A stretch of 60,654 nt of DNA, taken from positions 1-60,654 of the forward strand of contig JANXAJ010000009.1 of the NCBI GenBank assembly GCA_025062295.1. Reading direction: 5' to 3'. Position numbers and translations under genes: made by a program. Source of the stretch: Bacteroidia bacterium (GTDB lineage Bacteria; Bacteroidota; Bacteroidia; SpSt-205). A model generated the notes under the pieces. That model was not told the DNA's origin, made no database searches, and saw only the letters and a program-made list of their open reading frames with translations. Shown here piece by piece: positions 17,761 through 26,300 of this stretch (positions are counted from its first letter, which is position 1; the number at the start of each line of letters is the position of its first letter).

Positions 17761-18402
17761 TCAAGATCTCGGCTCCTCTTCAGCTTGATAAGTCCCAAAT
17801 ACTCGGTCCCAGAGGGTAGTAGTTACGCCGAACCGTTTCTCAGGTACCTTGAAGTGGTGAAGATTATGATTCCGCCACAGACCCCTCAGGAAGGGGAGGG
17901 GAGGATGAGGATAGCGATGAATAGCATAATGGAGATATTCATACAGTACATATCCCATCCCGAACCCTGCATAAAAAGCCCATACCCACTTGAAACCCAG
18001 CAGAAGCCAAAAAAGAATCCAAAAGGCAATCGCTATAGGAAATGTAATCAGGGGTGAAGCTGTCACAAACCGCAAGTCACGCGGCACGTCATGATGAGCT
18101 CCATGCATAAAATTATGCCATCGCTGAATAAGCGGATGATCCTCTACATAATGGAGAACAAACCGATGAAGACAATACTCAGCCAAGGTCCAGGTAAGCA
18201 CCCCTGCTCCAAATAGCAGTCCCACCTGCCACCAAGGAAGCTGCTGAACACTGAGGGCATACAGAAGCATGCCAAAAGAGATGCCTCCATATAGCCCCAT
18301 CACAATGTAAGTATTGATGTCCCGATAACGGCTAAGCCATTCCCATGGCTGAGTAAAAAATACTTGAGGGTAGATAAAGCTCTTTTTAGGTTTGCCCGCC
18401 AT
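17761..18402 (-). CDS. Fatty acid hydroxylase (sterol desaturase superfamily)
   Basis: The 213-residue membrane protein has four predicted hydrophobic spans and the di-iron histidine clusters of FA2H/Scs7-type hydroxylases: EYCLHRFVLH, HNFMHGAHHD, YEYLHYAIH and NHNLHHF. These enzymes hydroxylate fatty acids or the acyl chain of ceramides at carbon 2; some relatives act on carotenoids. In a Bacteroidota with an S1P-lyase-like gene in the same region, sphingolipid 2-hydroxylation is an attractive role. An exact TATATTTG box ends 4 bp before the ATG, so it has its own promoter. Specificity cannot be read from the sequence. Confidence 0.85.
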   Translation of the reverse strand: MAGKPKKSFIYPQVFFTQPWEWLSRYRDINTYIVMGLYGGISFGMLLYALSVQQLPWWQVGLLFGAGVLTWTLAEYCLHRFVLHYVEDHPLIQRWHNFMHGAHHDVPRDLRFVTASPLITFPIAIAFWILFWLLLGFKWVWAFYAGFGMGYVLYEYLHYAIHRYPHPPLPFLRGLWRNHNLHHFKVPEKRFGVTTTLWDRVFGTYQAEEEPRS

Positions 18403-18406
18403 AATG

Positions 18407-18414
18407 CAAATATA
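18407..18414 (-). promoter_or_regulatory. -7 box (TATATTTG) of the fatty acid hydroxylase gene
   Basis: An exact TAnnTTTG match ends 4 bp before the ATG at 18402; the transcript is predicted to be leaderless. No TTG at the expected upstream distance. Confidence 0.5.
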
Positions 18415-18483
18415 TAAAGAAGGCCTGACATTAGAAGGTATCTTCCTCTTTTGATGAGCCAGAGTGCTCTCCGAGAAAGCTAT

Positions 18484-19833
18484 TCAGAAAGAGTCTCGGC
18501 GCTTGAGTACAACCACATTCTCTATGCTGGTGGTGTGAGGAAAAAAGTCAAAAGGCTGAACCTCTACTACTTCATAGACAGGCAGAAGGTCTGCTACGTC
18601 TCGAGCTTGAGTAGCTGGATGACAACTGACGTAGAAGAGCCAGTCAAAACCTACTTTATTCAGAAACCGACGCAAGCGCGGATGAATCCCTTCCCTTGGA
18701 GGGTCTAAAATAGCCACGGAACCAGAAGGGAGCTTAATAGATTCCCGCTCAAGGATTTGCTCAACACTCCCAGTTTCTACTCGCCACTTAGTCTGAGGAA
18801 ATGCAGATTGATTTTGTTTGAAGTTCTGCTCAGCTGAGACGACTGCTTCCGGCAGCTTTTCCACCAAACAGACATAATCTGCTTTGTCAGCCAAGGCTAC
18901 CCCAAAAAATCCCACCCCTCCGTACAAGTCATATAAGAGAGGAATGCGTCCTTCTATTCTTTCCCGAATCCACTCAACTAAACGGCCAGCTTGACTCAGA
19001 TTGACTTGAAAAAAGTCCTTTGGTCCTACTGAGTATCGTCGCCCTGCCACCTCATACTCCAGGGTAAGAGTGCCATAGAGAGTGTGGGGCACAAGGTCAT
19101 GGATGCTTTCATTACGCTTTGGATTGTAGAAGTAACCATATCCCTTTAGAGCGCCTCTGAGAGGCGCAAACAAAGTTTCTACTATTTCTGGTCGGTCCTC
19201 TGACAAGCTAAGAATTGCAACAAGCTGATTCGGCGTCCCTCGCAAAAGAAGAGTTCGCAGTAGCCCCTTATGATGACGAGGATCGTAGGGCATGAGGCCG
19301 AGACGTTGAGCTTCATTCTTCACTATCATTCGCACCTTCTCAAAAATCTCAGGCACGATCTGACAGTTCTGAATCGGAAGAATCGTAGCAAAGTCCCCTC
19401 GGGGATGAAATCCTAATGCGAGCGTCCCATCCAGCCCCTTCCCAAATGCATACTCCACTTTGTTTCGGTAACGCCAAATACAGGGTGAAGGCACTGGAAG
19501 CGGGACCTGTATAGGAAGATGGGCAATACGCCGAAAGGACTCTTCCACAAACCGCCGCTTGTAAGAAAGCTGATAGAAATATGACATCATCTGCCAGCGA
19601 CATCCCCCGCATCGTCCAAAGTCAAGACAAAGCGGAGAAACCCTCGCCGGCGAAGTACTATGCCAAGCAATCGCCTCACCGTACCAGAACTGCCTTTTCC
19701 GCTTAGTGATCTGAACATCAATAACCTCCCCTTCTATCGTGAAAGGCACAAAGACAACTGGTCCCTGATTAGGATGTAGCACCCCAAATCCTTCACTTGC
19801 AAGATCCAAGACAACCTGTCTCTCCAATATCAT
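18484..19833 (-). CDS. rlmD: 23S rRNA (uracil-5-)-methyltransferase, RlmD/RumA type
   Basis: A TRAM domain (about residues 1-55) precedes the iron-sulfur motif C-x5-C-x2-C (CLDFGRCGGC), with a fourth Cys in PIQNCQIV. The C-terminal Rossmann methyltransferase has LYDLYGGVGFFGVALA for SAM binding, ILDPPREG, and the catalytic cysteine in FYVSCHPATQARD. The enzyme methylates U to m5U in 23S rRNA (U1939 in E. coli) or, in related members, tRNA U54, so the exact target is uncertain. Length (449) is normal. About 150 bases without a recognisable gene separate it from the polysaccharide genes; no box is evident near its ATG. Confidence 0.9.
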   Translation of the reverse strand: MILERQVVLDLASEGFGVLHPNQGPVVFVPFTIEGEVIDVQITKRKRQFWYGEAIAWHSTSPARVSPLCLDFGRCGGCRWQMMSYFYQLSYKRRFVEESFRRIAHLPIQVPLPVPSPCIWRYRNKVEYAFGKGLDGTLALGFHPRGDFATILPIQNCQIVPEIFEKVRMIVKNEAQRLGLMPYDPRHHKGLLRTLLLRGTPNQLVAILSLSEDRPEIVETLFAPLRGALKGYGYFYNPKRNESIHDLVPHTLYGTLTLEYEVAGRRYSVGPKDFFQVNLSQAGRLVEWIRERIEGRIPLLYDLYGGVGFFGVALADKADYVCLVEKLPEAVVSAEQNFKQNQSAFPQTKWRVETGSVEQILERESIKLPSGSVAILDPPREGIHPRLRRFLNKVGFDWLFYVSCHPATQARDVADLLPVYEVVEVQPFDFFPHTTSIENVVVLKRRDSF

Positions 19834-19980
19834 CTACAACCTCAATGAGCGTCCTCCCATAAATTAGAAGCTCAGGATAAAGTTGAGGCCCCTTCCTGTA
19901 AAGGCAAAGGAAAGAAAACTAAGCACTGAGAGAAAGGCAAGAGCCACTAGACAGTTAGAGATGCAGGACCGCAGAAGCAA

Positions 19981-21336
19981 CTATACAAGTGGAACTTCTG
20001 CTGCTGTAGGGATTATTCCATTGCCAAGCGGGATGTACTCAAGGCTTGCCTGTCGAGCCAAATGGGAAAGATACCGCCAGCAGTCTATCACCTTTCGCCG
20101 TCTTCCACCCCTTTCCCATACCTCCATGCCTATGCTTCTGAATTCAGGCCAAGCCGTGCAAACTACCACCACTGAGGCTTGCTCTATGCAGGCTTCCGCT
20201 GAGTCTGCCCACCAGACGCTCTCCCCGAAAATACGCCGCGCATTGAGCTGAGCAGCAGGATCATAAGCAATAACCTTTGCCCCCTTCTCAAGTAGGTGGT
20301 GAATAAGATAAATACTTGGAGACTCTTCCACCACATCAGAACCAGCTTTGTAGGCAAGCCCTAAAATGCCTACGGTCTCTTCAGGCATAAGATGTCCATA
20401 TACAAACTCCCCAAGCCACCGATTCTGTTGGCGATTAAACGCATCCGTTGTCTCCGCTACACTGGCATTTATACCGAATCGACGAGCAATCGCTATAAGG
20501 GCAAGATTATCTCGGGGAAAACAGGGTCCTCCATAGCTTATCGCCCCCTTCAGGTATTTGGGCCCTATACGAGAATCCCTTCCAAGAGCATCAGACACTA
20601 TATCTACATTCGCTCCCGGCAAACGCTCACATAACCGGGCAATCATATTAGCAAAGCTAATCTTGGTCGTTACATAGGTATTGATAGCAAGCTTCGTAAT
20701 CTCTGCATTGACAAAGTTCATCCTCGCAAAACTAGGCCTACTTTCTAAAATTCTCCTGTAAAAATCCTCCAGTAGATTCCCAGTCCATTCGTCAGACTCC
20801 CCTATCAAAACAAGATCAGGATTGAGAAAATCTCGAATAACAGTACCCAGGGCAATAAATTCCGGATTGTAAGCCAGACCAAAATCAACCCCCATCCTCT
20901 TCCCACTCACTTCTTCCAAAAATGGACGAATACGCTCGTCCATAGAAAGGGGAGAGACCGTGCTGGTAATAATCACAATATGTTTCTCATCCTTCAGTCG
21001 GAGAGCCTCTCCTAAAGCCTGACACACAGTCAAAACATACTCTAAGGAAAAGTGTCCATCCGATTGACTCGGAGTAGCTACGACAATAAAAGTAGCTTGA
21101 GTCTCTAAAACCGCCTGTTGAAGATCAGTAGTTGCCTTCAGTCGTCCCGCCGCTCTTTTGAGAGTCTCTTCAAGACCAGGCTCATAAACAGGCGGCTCAA
21201 GCTGGTTGATAAGAGATACTTTCCGCTCGTCGGTATCTACCCCGATCACATAAACCCCTTTTGCCGCTACTGCAGCCGCCATCGGTGCTCCTAACTTCCC
21301 AAGCCCAACAATGCTAATTCGTTCAAGAGACTTCAT
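19981..21336 (-). CDS. UDP-glucose/GDP-mannose dehydrogenase family protein
   Basis: This is an NAD-dependent nucleotide-sugar 6-dehydrogenase that oxidises the sugar C6 to a uronic acid for surface polysaccharide. The dinucleotide loop is ISIVGLGKLGAPMA near the N-terminus; the active-site cysteine is Cys272 in GGPCFPRDN; the C-terminal UDP-binding domain has GLAYKAGSDVVEESPS. The ATG at 21336 puts the Rossmann loop at the normal place. It overlaps the upstream glycosyltransferase-like gene by 14 bases. UDP-glucose is the likeliest substrate, but UDP-ManNAc or GDP-mannose is possible. It fits a local cluster for cell-surface glycans with the GDP-mannose-3,5-epimerase-like gene at 53 kb. Confidence 0.88.
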   Translation of the reverse strand: MKSLERISIVGLGKLGAPMAAAVAAKGVYVIGVDTDERKVSLINQLEPPVYEPGLEETLKRAAGRLKATTDLQQAVLETQATFIVVATPSQSDGHFSLEYVLTVCQALGEALRLKDEKHIVIITSTVSPLSMDERIRPFLEEVSGKRMGVDFGLAYNPEFIALGTVIRDFLNPDLVLIGESDEWTGNLLEDFYRRILESRPSFARMNFVNAEITKLAINTYVTTKISFANMIARLCERLPGANVDIVSDALGRDSRIGPKYLKGAISYGGPCFPRDNLALIAIARRFGINASVAETTDAFNRQQNRWLGEFVYGHLMPEETVGILGLAYKAGSDVVEESPSIYLIHHLLEKGAKVIAYDPAAQLNARRIFGESVWWADSAEACIEQASVVVVCTAWPEFRSIGMEVWERGGRRRKVIDCWRYLSHLARQASLEYIPLGNGIIPTAAEVPLV

Positions 21337-22294
21337 ATTTCTGAACAAAGGTATGAGAGTCTCTCTGATTTCTACGCTGTCTGATTTGTTCTCGCCATGG
21401 AGCTGACTTCCACCAGCGATAGAGGCCAAGACTATACCGCCAAGAAGCCGTTTGATCTAACAACCTCTTCATATGCTGACGCACCCAGGCTTCCCACCTA
21501 CCGCCTGCATTGCGTTTAGCTATCCGACCGTCTCTCGTAAGATAATAAGAAAGCTCAGTACGCGATATCTCATGACCTACATCAAAAAGGCTCACATTAT
21601 ATGCTGACTCTTCCTTATGATGTGGTTTGTATGCATAAAACGCATCTACATTCTTTGATGCATGGGTGCTTCGCTTATCTAAAGGGTGAAAAGTGAGCGC
21701 ATATTCACTTCCATCTATGCAAGGGATACCTCTCAAAACTGCTTCCGCCATAAGCCAGAAATCCCAAAATAACCGACCGACAATAAAAGGAGGCATAGAG
21801 ACATACACTTTATCATACACAAGCTTTGAGAATATAAAAAGGTCAGCCCCAGAAGGGGTAGGAGAAGAGACAAGCTGGTTTAGAGCTTCTTCTTCAAAGC
21901 CTGCCCTTATCTCCAGCTTTTCATAAGGTACAACATGAGGAGACGAAACAAGCAGAAAGTGAGGCCATTTTTTCTCAGCTACTTTTATGGCTTCATATAT
22001 CCTTTTCCCAATGCAAATGTCAGCATTCACATAGGCAAGATATTTATGTTTTGCCTGAGTCCTTGCTATTCTAAATATATCGCTAAGGATTGGTGTGCCG
22101 TGGGCAGTAAGCTGAACCTCTGGAATGTGCTCAAGAGCATATTGCTGAGCGATCTCTCTCACGCCTGGCTCATCTCCGAAAAGGATGATCTGAGGACGAG
22201 GCTGGAGAAGAAGCCAACTTTGAATCGCTTTCACCTGAGCAAGGGCAGTCTCAGGGTCGGTGAATCCCCTTGGGCAAGCAAATAAGGTTATCAT
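21323..22294 (-). CDS. Glycosyltransferase-like protein, paralogue A
   Basis: This 323-residue protein starts MITLFACPRGFTDP and carries ILFGDEPGVREIAQQYAL and LAYVNADICIG, the layout of a GT-A-like nucleotide-sugar domain where the N-A-D-I tract sits at the usual DxD place. I know this N-terminal pattern from proteins annotated only as glycosyltransferase or hypothetical. A paralogue with the same start and the same C-terminal LGLYRWW lies upstream at 22644-23549. It has its own full promoter 6 bp before the ATG and overlaps the nucleotide-sugar dehydrogenase by 14 bases, so both are probably expressed together in surface-glycan assembly. Acceptor and donor are unknown. Confidence 0.65.
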   Translation of the reverse strand: MITLFACPRGFTDPETALAQVKAIQSWLLLQPRPQIILFGDEPGVREIAQQYALEHIPEVQLTAHGTPILSDIFRIARTQAKHKYLAYVNADICIGKRIYEAIKVAEKKWPHFLLVSSPHVVPYEKLEIRAGFEEEALNQLVSSPTPSGADLFIFSKLVYDKVYVSMPPFIVGRLFWDFWLMAEAVLRGIPCIDGSEYALTFHPLDKRSTHASKNVDAFYAYKPHHKEESAYNVSLFDVGHEISRTELSYYLTRDGRIAKRNAGGRWEAWVRQHMKRLLDQTASWRYSLGLYRWWKSAPWREQIRQRRNQRDSHTFVQKYEVS

Positions 22295-22300
22295 GGAGTA

Positions 22301-22330
22301 CAAATATAGGAGCATATTCGCTTTCCCCAA
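22301..22330 (-). promoter_or_regulatory. Bacteroidota promoter (TTG, 19 bp, TATATTTG)
   Basis: On the minus strand TTG (22330-22328) is followed by 19 bp and TATATTTG (22308-22301). The ATG of paralogue A is 6 bp downstream. This is one of the clearest -33/-7 pairs in the window. Confidence 0.65.
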
Positions 22331-22643
22331 GAGAAAAGCATTGGTTTGGTCTGCCTTATAGGTACAGACACCACTTGAGTCGGAAACTCTCCTAATCTTT
22401 CTAAGCCCTCCTAGCCGAAGGACAAAGAAACCCTACCAACCGAATGCATTTTTCATTCTATCCATAAAAGCAGCCAGCGTTTGAGAAGATACGCCTGCAG
22501 AGACCTGAATGCTTTACGAGTTAGCATCATGCAACGCTAAGTGATGCATAGCTGTCCCATTTCATAGAGGTCTTCTTAATCCAAAAAGTGAAGTCGTTAG
22601 CTTAAAACAAACCATCCTTCCTCATCAAGATAAGAAGAATAGC
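22331..22643. other. Intergenic stretch between the two glycosyltransferase-like paralogues
   Basis: About 310 bases without a convincing gene separate the paralogues. Only short open frames of about 25 codons occur on the minus strand (for example near 22450-22535), rich in Leu/Trp/Lys, and I recognise none. It could be the debris of a further copy lost between the two, but no residue pattern proves that. Confidence 0.3.
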
Positions 22644-23549
22644 TCAGTGTCTCCACCAGCGATACAACCCTAACTTTCTTCTTATGCGGAACGTTCGCTC
22701 TAAAACATAAGTCTTCCAAAGTTGAACTACAGGATGATCCCAATATGAGTTGAATCTAGAGTGTATGACTCCATTCTCATCAATATAGTAGGGTAGTAGT
22801 ACACGAGATATACTATACCAATCTTTCATTATACTTTGGTTTATCTTGATCTCATCTAGATAGTGATGAGGAAATAATTCAGATTGCCATAATTTAAGTA
22901 TCGAATCATGATCAAGTTTATCATGAACATGTGAGCTGCTAATGTCATTCGGATGAAATGTGAGGAGAAAACGAGTAGCGTCTATTGCTGGAATCCCCCG
23001 AAATGTAGCATACCCCATCAGCCATACATCCCATAGACGCCTTCCTATTCTAAAGGATGGTATTTTTGGATAAATTCCTTTAGAGAAAATAAACAAGTCA
23101 GCCCCACAAAGTGTGGGCTCTTGTACTATAAAGAAAAGAGCATTTTTTGCTATATCATTTGGTTCCGTTATTTTGTCATATTCTACTATGTAAGGCGAAG
23201 ATACAATCAGAAACTTTTTCCACCTCCGAGCTACGGTCTGGACGGCAGGGAGGAGGTTTTTGCTTATAATGATGTCAGCATTGACATAAGCAAGGATTTT
23301 ATGCTTAGCAACCGCTTCAGCTTGGCAGATGAGACTGGAAAGAAGAGGTGTGCGAAAAGGACTATAGGATATATCAGGAATATGCCGAAGCCCAAACTCT
23401 CTGCAGACTTCAGAGATGCCTTCTTCCTCCCCCATCAGAAGAATTTCTATGCTCGGGTCAATCTGAAGCCAGCTGATTATTGCTTTACGCTGAATGCTTG
23501 TAATCAGTGGATCTTTGAATGGCTTTGGACAAGCAAACAGGGTAATCAT
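22644..23549 (-). CDS. Glycosyltransferase-like protein, paralogue B
   Basis: The 301-residue product shares with paralogue A the opening MITLFACPKPFKDP, the ILLMGEEEGISEV strand-turn, the LAYVNADIIIS tract, the GADLFIFSK segment, the RRLWDVWLM run and the LGLYRWW ending. The ATG at 23549 is chosen because it aligns exactly with paralogue A. A TTG 26 codons upstream is in frame but falls inside the promoter box. There is no Shine-Dalgarno before the ATG. Instead a 24-codon ORF ends in an ATGA overlap with it, suggesting coupled translation. By eye the gene is more A+T-rich than its neighbours, which could mean recent transfer. Confidence 0.65.
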   Translation of the reverse strand: MITLFACPKPFKDPLITSIQRKAIISWLQIDPSIEILLMGEEEGISEVCREFGLRHIPDISYSPFRTPLLSSLICQAEAVAKHKILAYVNADIIISKNLLPAVQTVARRWKKFLIVSSPYIVEYDKITEPNDIAKNALFFIVQEPTLCGADLFIFSKGIYPKIPSFRIGRRLWDVWLMGYATFRGIPAIDATRFLLTFHPNDISSSHVHDKLDHDSILKLWQSELFPHHYLDEIKINQSIMKDWYSISRVLLPYYIDENGVIHSRFNSYWDHPVVQLWKTYVLERTFRIRRKLGLYRWWRH

Positions 23550-23620
23550 ATGAAGTAAGGTTTGACCAGAGAGAAATGGAACCCCGCTTGAAGTTGAATC
23601 AAGGGAGGTAGGAATTCCAT
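23546..23620 (-). CDS. 24-codon leader ORF coupled to a glycosyltransferase-like gene
   Basis: An ATG at 23620 opens 24 codons (starting MEFLPPLIQLQAGF) that end in a TGA at 23548-23546. That TGA overlaps the ATG of the next gene (23549) as ATGA. An exact TAACTTTG box ends 4 bp before the leader ATG, so the leader start would be at the very 5' end of the mRNA. The peptide has no recognisable motif. It may serve only to deliver ribosomes to the downstream start. Existence as a translated ORF is inferred from position only. Confidence 0.4.
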   Translation of the reverse strand: MEFLPPLIQLQAGFHFSLVKPYFI

Positions 23621-23624
23621 GGGT

Positions 23625-23632
23625 CAAAGTTA
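23625..23632 (-). promoter_or_regulatory. -7 box (TAACTTTG) before the leader ORF
   Basis: An exact TAnnTTTG lies on the minus strand, 4 bp before the ATG of the 24-codon leader ORF and 75 bp before the glycosyltransferase-like start. It is back to back with a near-match box facing glmM (23651-23658). Confidence 0.5.
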
Positions 23633-23650
23633 CAAAAAGAGAGAAGCTCC

Positions 23651-23658
23651 TACCTTTA
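23651..23658 (+). promoter_or_regulatory. Near-match -7 box (TACCTTTA) of glmM
   Basis: It matches TAnnTTTG except for the last base and lies 6 bp before the glmM ATG at 23665, the spacing seen at exact boxes elsewhere. Confidence 0.35.
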
Positions 23659-23664
23659 CGATAG

Positions 23665-25044
23665 ATGGCATTGATTGTCTCTGTCTCAGGGATAAGAGGA
23701 ACGGTAGAGGAGAGAGCGGGAGAGGGTCTTACGCCAGTAGAGGTAGTGAGTTGGGTAGGAGCGTGGGCACTCTGGCTCAGAGAGCGCTACGGTCAGACAC
23801 AAGTGGTGGTCGGGCAGGATGCTAGACCTAGCGGCGAGGTTTTGCGTCCAATTGCTATTCAGGTCTTGAGAGCCGTCGGACACACAGTCTACGATATAGG
23901 TCTGACTATGACCCCCACTTTAGCGATGGCGGTCTCTTTCTTCAAGGCAAAGGGCGGCCTTATGCTGACCGCTTCCCATAATCCCCTCCAGTGGAATGCT
24001 CTCAAATTTCTCAATGAGAAAGGGGAGTTTTTCCCTCCTCATTTTATTCAGGAGATAGCGGGTTATCGGGATCGGCTTGCTTTTCCCGCTGCTAATCATC
24101 CAGGGTCTCTAGAGAGGGCTGAGGGTGCTTTTGAATATCACCTAAGCACAATTCTTCGTCATCCTTGGATAGATGTAGAAGCTATCCGACGATGCCATTT
24201 TCGGGTCGTTGTAGATGCATGCAATAGCGGAGGGGGCATTTACCTTCCCCTTCTCTTGGAAGCGCTGGGAGTTGATGAAGTGATTCTACTTCACGAGCAG
24301 CCGACAGGGGTATTTGCGCGACCTCCTGAGCCCCTTCCTGAAAATCTCACAGAACTGGCCCAAGCGGTTCAGCGCGTTCGCGCTGACCTCGGCATAGCTG
24401 TGGATCCTGACGTAGATAGAGTGGCTTTTTTCCTCCCTAACGGTCATCCATTCGGAGAAGAATATACACTGGTTGCCTCAGCTGATTATGTTCTTCGTCA
24501 TGAGCGAGGTCCCTTAGTTACAAATCAATCCACTACCATGGCAGTTGAGTGGATCGCCCGCCAGTACCAAGTTCCGTTTTATGAGAGCCGAGTAGGAGAA
24601 TATTATGTAGTGGAAAAGATGAAAGCAGTAGGGGCTGTATTTGGGGGTGAAGGGAACGGGGGGGTTATTTGGCCTGCACTTCATTATGGAAGGGATGCTC
24701 TGGCAGGTATTAGTCTCTTTTTATCGCATCTGGCGCATGAGGGCGGAAATGCAGCCCTTCTACGAAAGCGCTATCCTGATTTTGTCATGATGAAGGCAAA
24801 ACTTGAACTGCCAAAGGGATGGACCCCTAAACCAGAGCTATGGATGCGCTTACAAGAGAAAGCACCTGAGGCTCAAGCATCCTTAGAAGACGGGCTCAAA
24901 TTGAGATGGACCGATGCCTGGATTCACATTCGTCTCTCAGGCACAGAACCTCTGATTCGGATTATTGCAGAGGCTCCCTCAGCCGAAAAAGCTAAAGAGC
25001 TTGTTGCTGAGTGGCAGAAGCTTCTTCTCGCTTTTTTGTCATGA
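23665..25044 (+). CDS. glmM: Phosphoglucosamine mutase / phosphohexomutase
   Basis: This is an alpha-D-phosphohexomutase of 459 residues. The phosphoserine is Ser104 in MLTASHNPLQWN; the Mg site is DPDVDRVAF; the sugar-specificity loop is GGEGNGGVIWP; and the phosphate-binding loop near the C-terminus is RLSGTEPLIRI. GlmM turns glucosamine-6-phosphate into glucosamine-1-phosphate for UDP-GlcNAc, feeding peptidoglycan and surface glycans. In Bacteroidota this family is usually annotated GlmM, but phosphomannomutase activity cannot be ruled out. It shares ATGA with the following glycosyltransferase, so the two form an operon. Confidence 0.85.
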   Translation: MALIVSVSGIRGTVEERAGEGLTPVEVVSWVGAWALWLRERYGQTQVVVGQDARPSGEVLRPIAIQVLRAVGHTVYDIGLTMTPTLAMAVSFFKAKGGLMLTASHNPLQWNALKFLNEKGEFFPPHFIQEIAGYRDRLAFPAANHPGSLERAEGAFEYHLSTILRHPWIDVEAIRRCHFRVVVDACNSGGGIYLPLLLEALGVDEVILLHEQPTGVFARPPEPLPENLTELAQAVQRVRADLGIAVDPDVDRVAFFLPNGHPFGEEYTLVASADYVLRHERGPLVTNQSTTMAVEWIARQYQVPFYESRVGEYYVVEKMKAVGAVFGGEGNGGVIWPALHYGRDALAGISLFLSHLAHEGGNAALLRKRYPDFVMMKAKLELPKGWTPKPELWMRLQEKAPEAQASLEDGLKLRWTDAWIHIRLSGTEPLIRIIAEAPSAEKAKELVAEWQKLLLAFLS

Positions 25045-26300
25045 GAGTACTTTACCTTACCTATGACGGGCTCTTAGACCCCTTAGGCCGTTCCCAAATC
25101 CTTCCCTACTTATATGGCATTCAAGATCGTATAGGCATAGAGTATCACATCATTAGCTTTGAGAAAGCATTTCGTCGGAATGAAGAACCTGCCCTTCGAA
25201 AGGAGCTTCAGCAACGAGGCATAAAATGGTATCCTTACTCTTTTACAAGCCAACCTCCTCTACTGGCAAAAGCTTATGATAACTGGCGATTTCACTGGGC
25301 TGCTCATCAGCTTTACAGAAGGCAGCTTATTCACCTTGTTCATGCTCGCAGCTATGTAGGAGGATGGGTGGCCCATCAGCTTCATAAGAAGTATGGAGTG
25401 CCATGGATTTTTGATATGCGAGGCTTCTGGCCGGATGAGCGGCGCGAGATGGGACGCTGGCCTCCTCAAAACCCCTTTTTTGAGTGGCTTTATAGAAGGT
25501 GGAAACGATATGAGCGACTCATGCTTGAGTCTGCTGCCCATGTGATTGTTCTGACAGAAGCCGCAAAAGAGGTGCTTTTGGAATGGGGACTCAGAGATTC
25601 CAAAATCACCGTTATTCCTTGTGTGGCTGACTATGCGCACTTTGTTCCTCAACCTTCCCATACCTCCCAAGAGAAAAGAGCCGAACTGGGCATCCCTCAG
25701 GATACCTTTGTCTTAGGTTATGTAGGCTCCATCGGACCAATTTATGCCTTGGAGGAGATGTTGCGCCTTTTCAAGGTCTTGTTGGAGATGCTTCCCCAGA
25801 GCTATATGGTATTTCTGACGCCAGCTCCAGAAGCAGATATCCTGCACGCTGCCTCTCAACTCGGTCTCCCTTTAGAGCGTCTCAGGATAAGATTTTTCCC
25901 CCGAGCTCAGCTCCCTCAGTGGATGGGGATATTAGATGCCTCTGTTATGTTTCGCAAGCCTGGCTTTAGTACGAAAGGATGCTCTCCTACCCGCATACCT
26001 GAACTCTTGGCAATGAATATCCCCATTATCACGCAGAGGGAATTAGGCGATAACGAGCGATTCAAGGACCGACTAGAGGGTCTTTTTTTATGCGAGAACT
26101 TTTCTGAAACCGCCTATCGCAAAGCCATCCAAGCACTCCTTGCTGCAAAGGCACAAGGGCGATTCTGTTCCATTCGGGCTCAGAGCGAAAGCTTCCTTTC
26201 TCTGCCAGTAGGACTTAGGCACTACGAAGAGGCTTACCGGCGCCTTATGAGGACTCCGATGCTCGCTTCAAACTCACAAATTGAATTACAAACGCAATAA
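25041..26300 (+). CDS. Glycosyltransferase, GT4/GT1-like
   Basis: The 419-residue protein begins MRVLYLTYDGLLDPLGRSQ, a common start in GT4 enzymes from Bacteroidota glycan loci. The C-terminal donor domain has LGYVGSIGPIYALEEMLRLF and a late CSPTRIPELLAMNIPIITQ loop. Start choice is fixed by the ATGA overlap with glmM. It probably adds a sugar to a lipid-linked or surface glycan; specificity is unknown. Its last 56 bases overlap the convergent cytochrome c gene. Confidence 0.83.
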   Translation: MRVLYLTYDGLLDPLGRSQILPYLYGIQDRIGIEYHIISFEKAFRRNEEPALRKELQQRGIKWYPYSFTSQPPLLAKAYDNWRFHWAAHQLYRRQLIHLVHARSYVGGWVAHQLHKKYGVPWIFDMRGFWPDERREMGRWPPQNPFFEWLYRRWKRYERLMLESAAHVIVLTEAAKEVLLEWGLRDSKITVIPCVADYAHFVPQPSHTSQEKRAELGIPQDTFVLGYVGSIGPIYALEEMLRLFKVLLEMLPQSYMVFLTPAPEADILHAASQLGLPLERLRIRFFPRAQLPQWMGILDASVMFRKPGFSTKGCSPTRIPELLAMNIPIITQRELGDNERFKDRLEGLFLCENFSETAYRKAIQALLAAKAQGRFCSIRAQSESFLSLPVGLRHYEEAYRRLMRTPMLASNSQIELQTQ

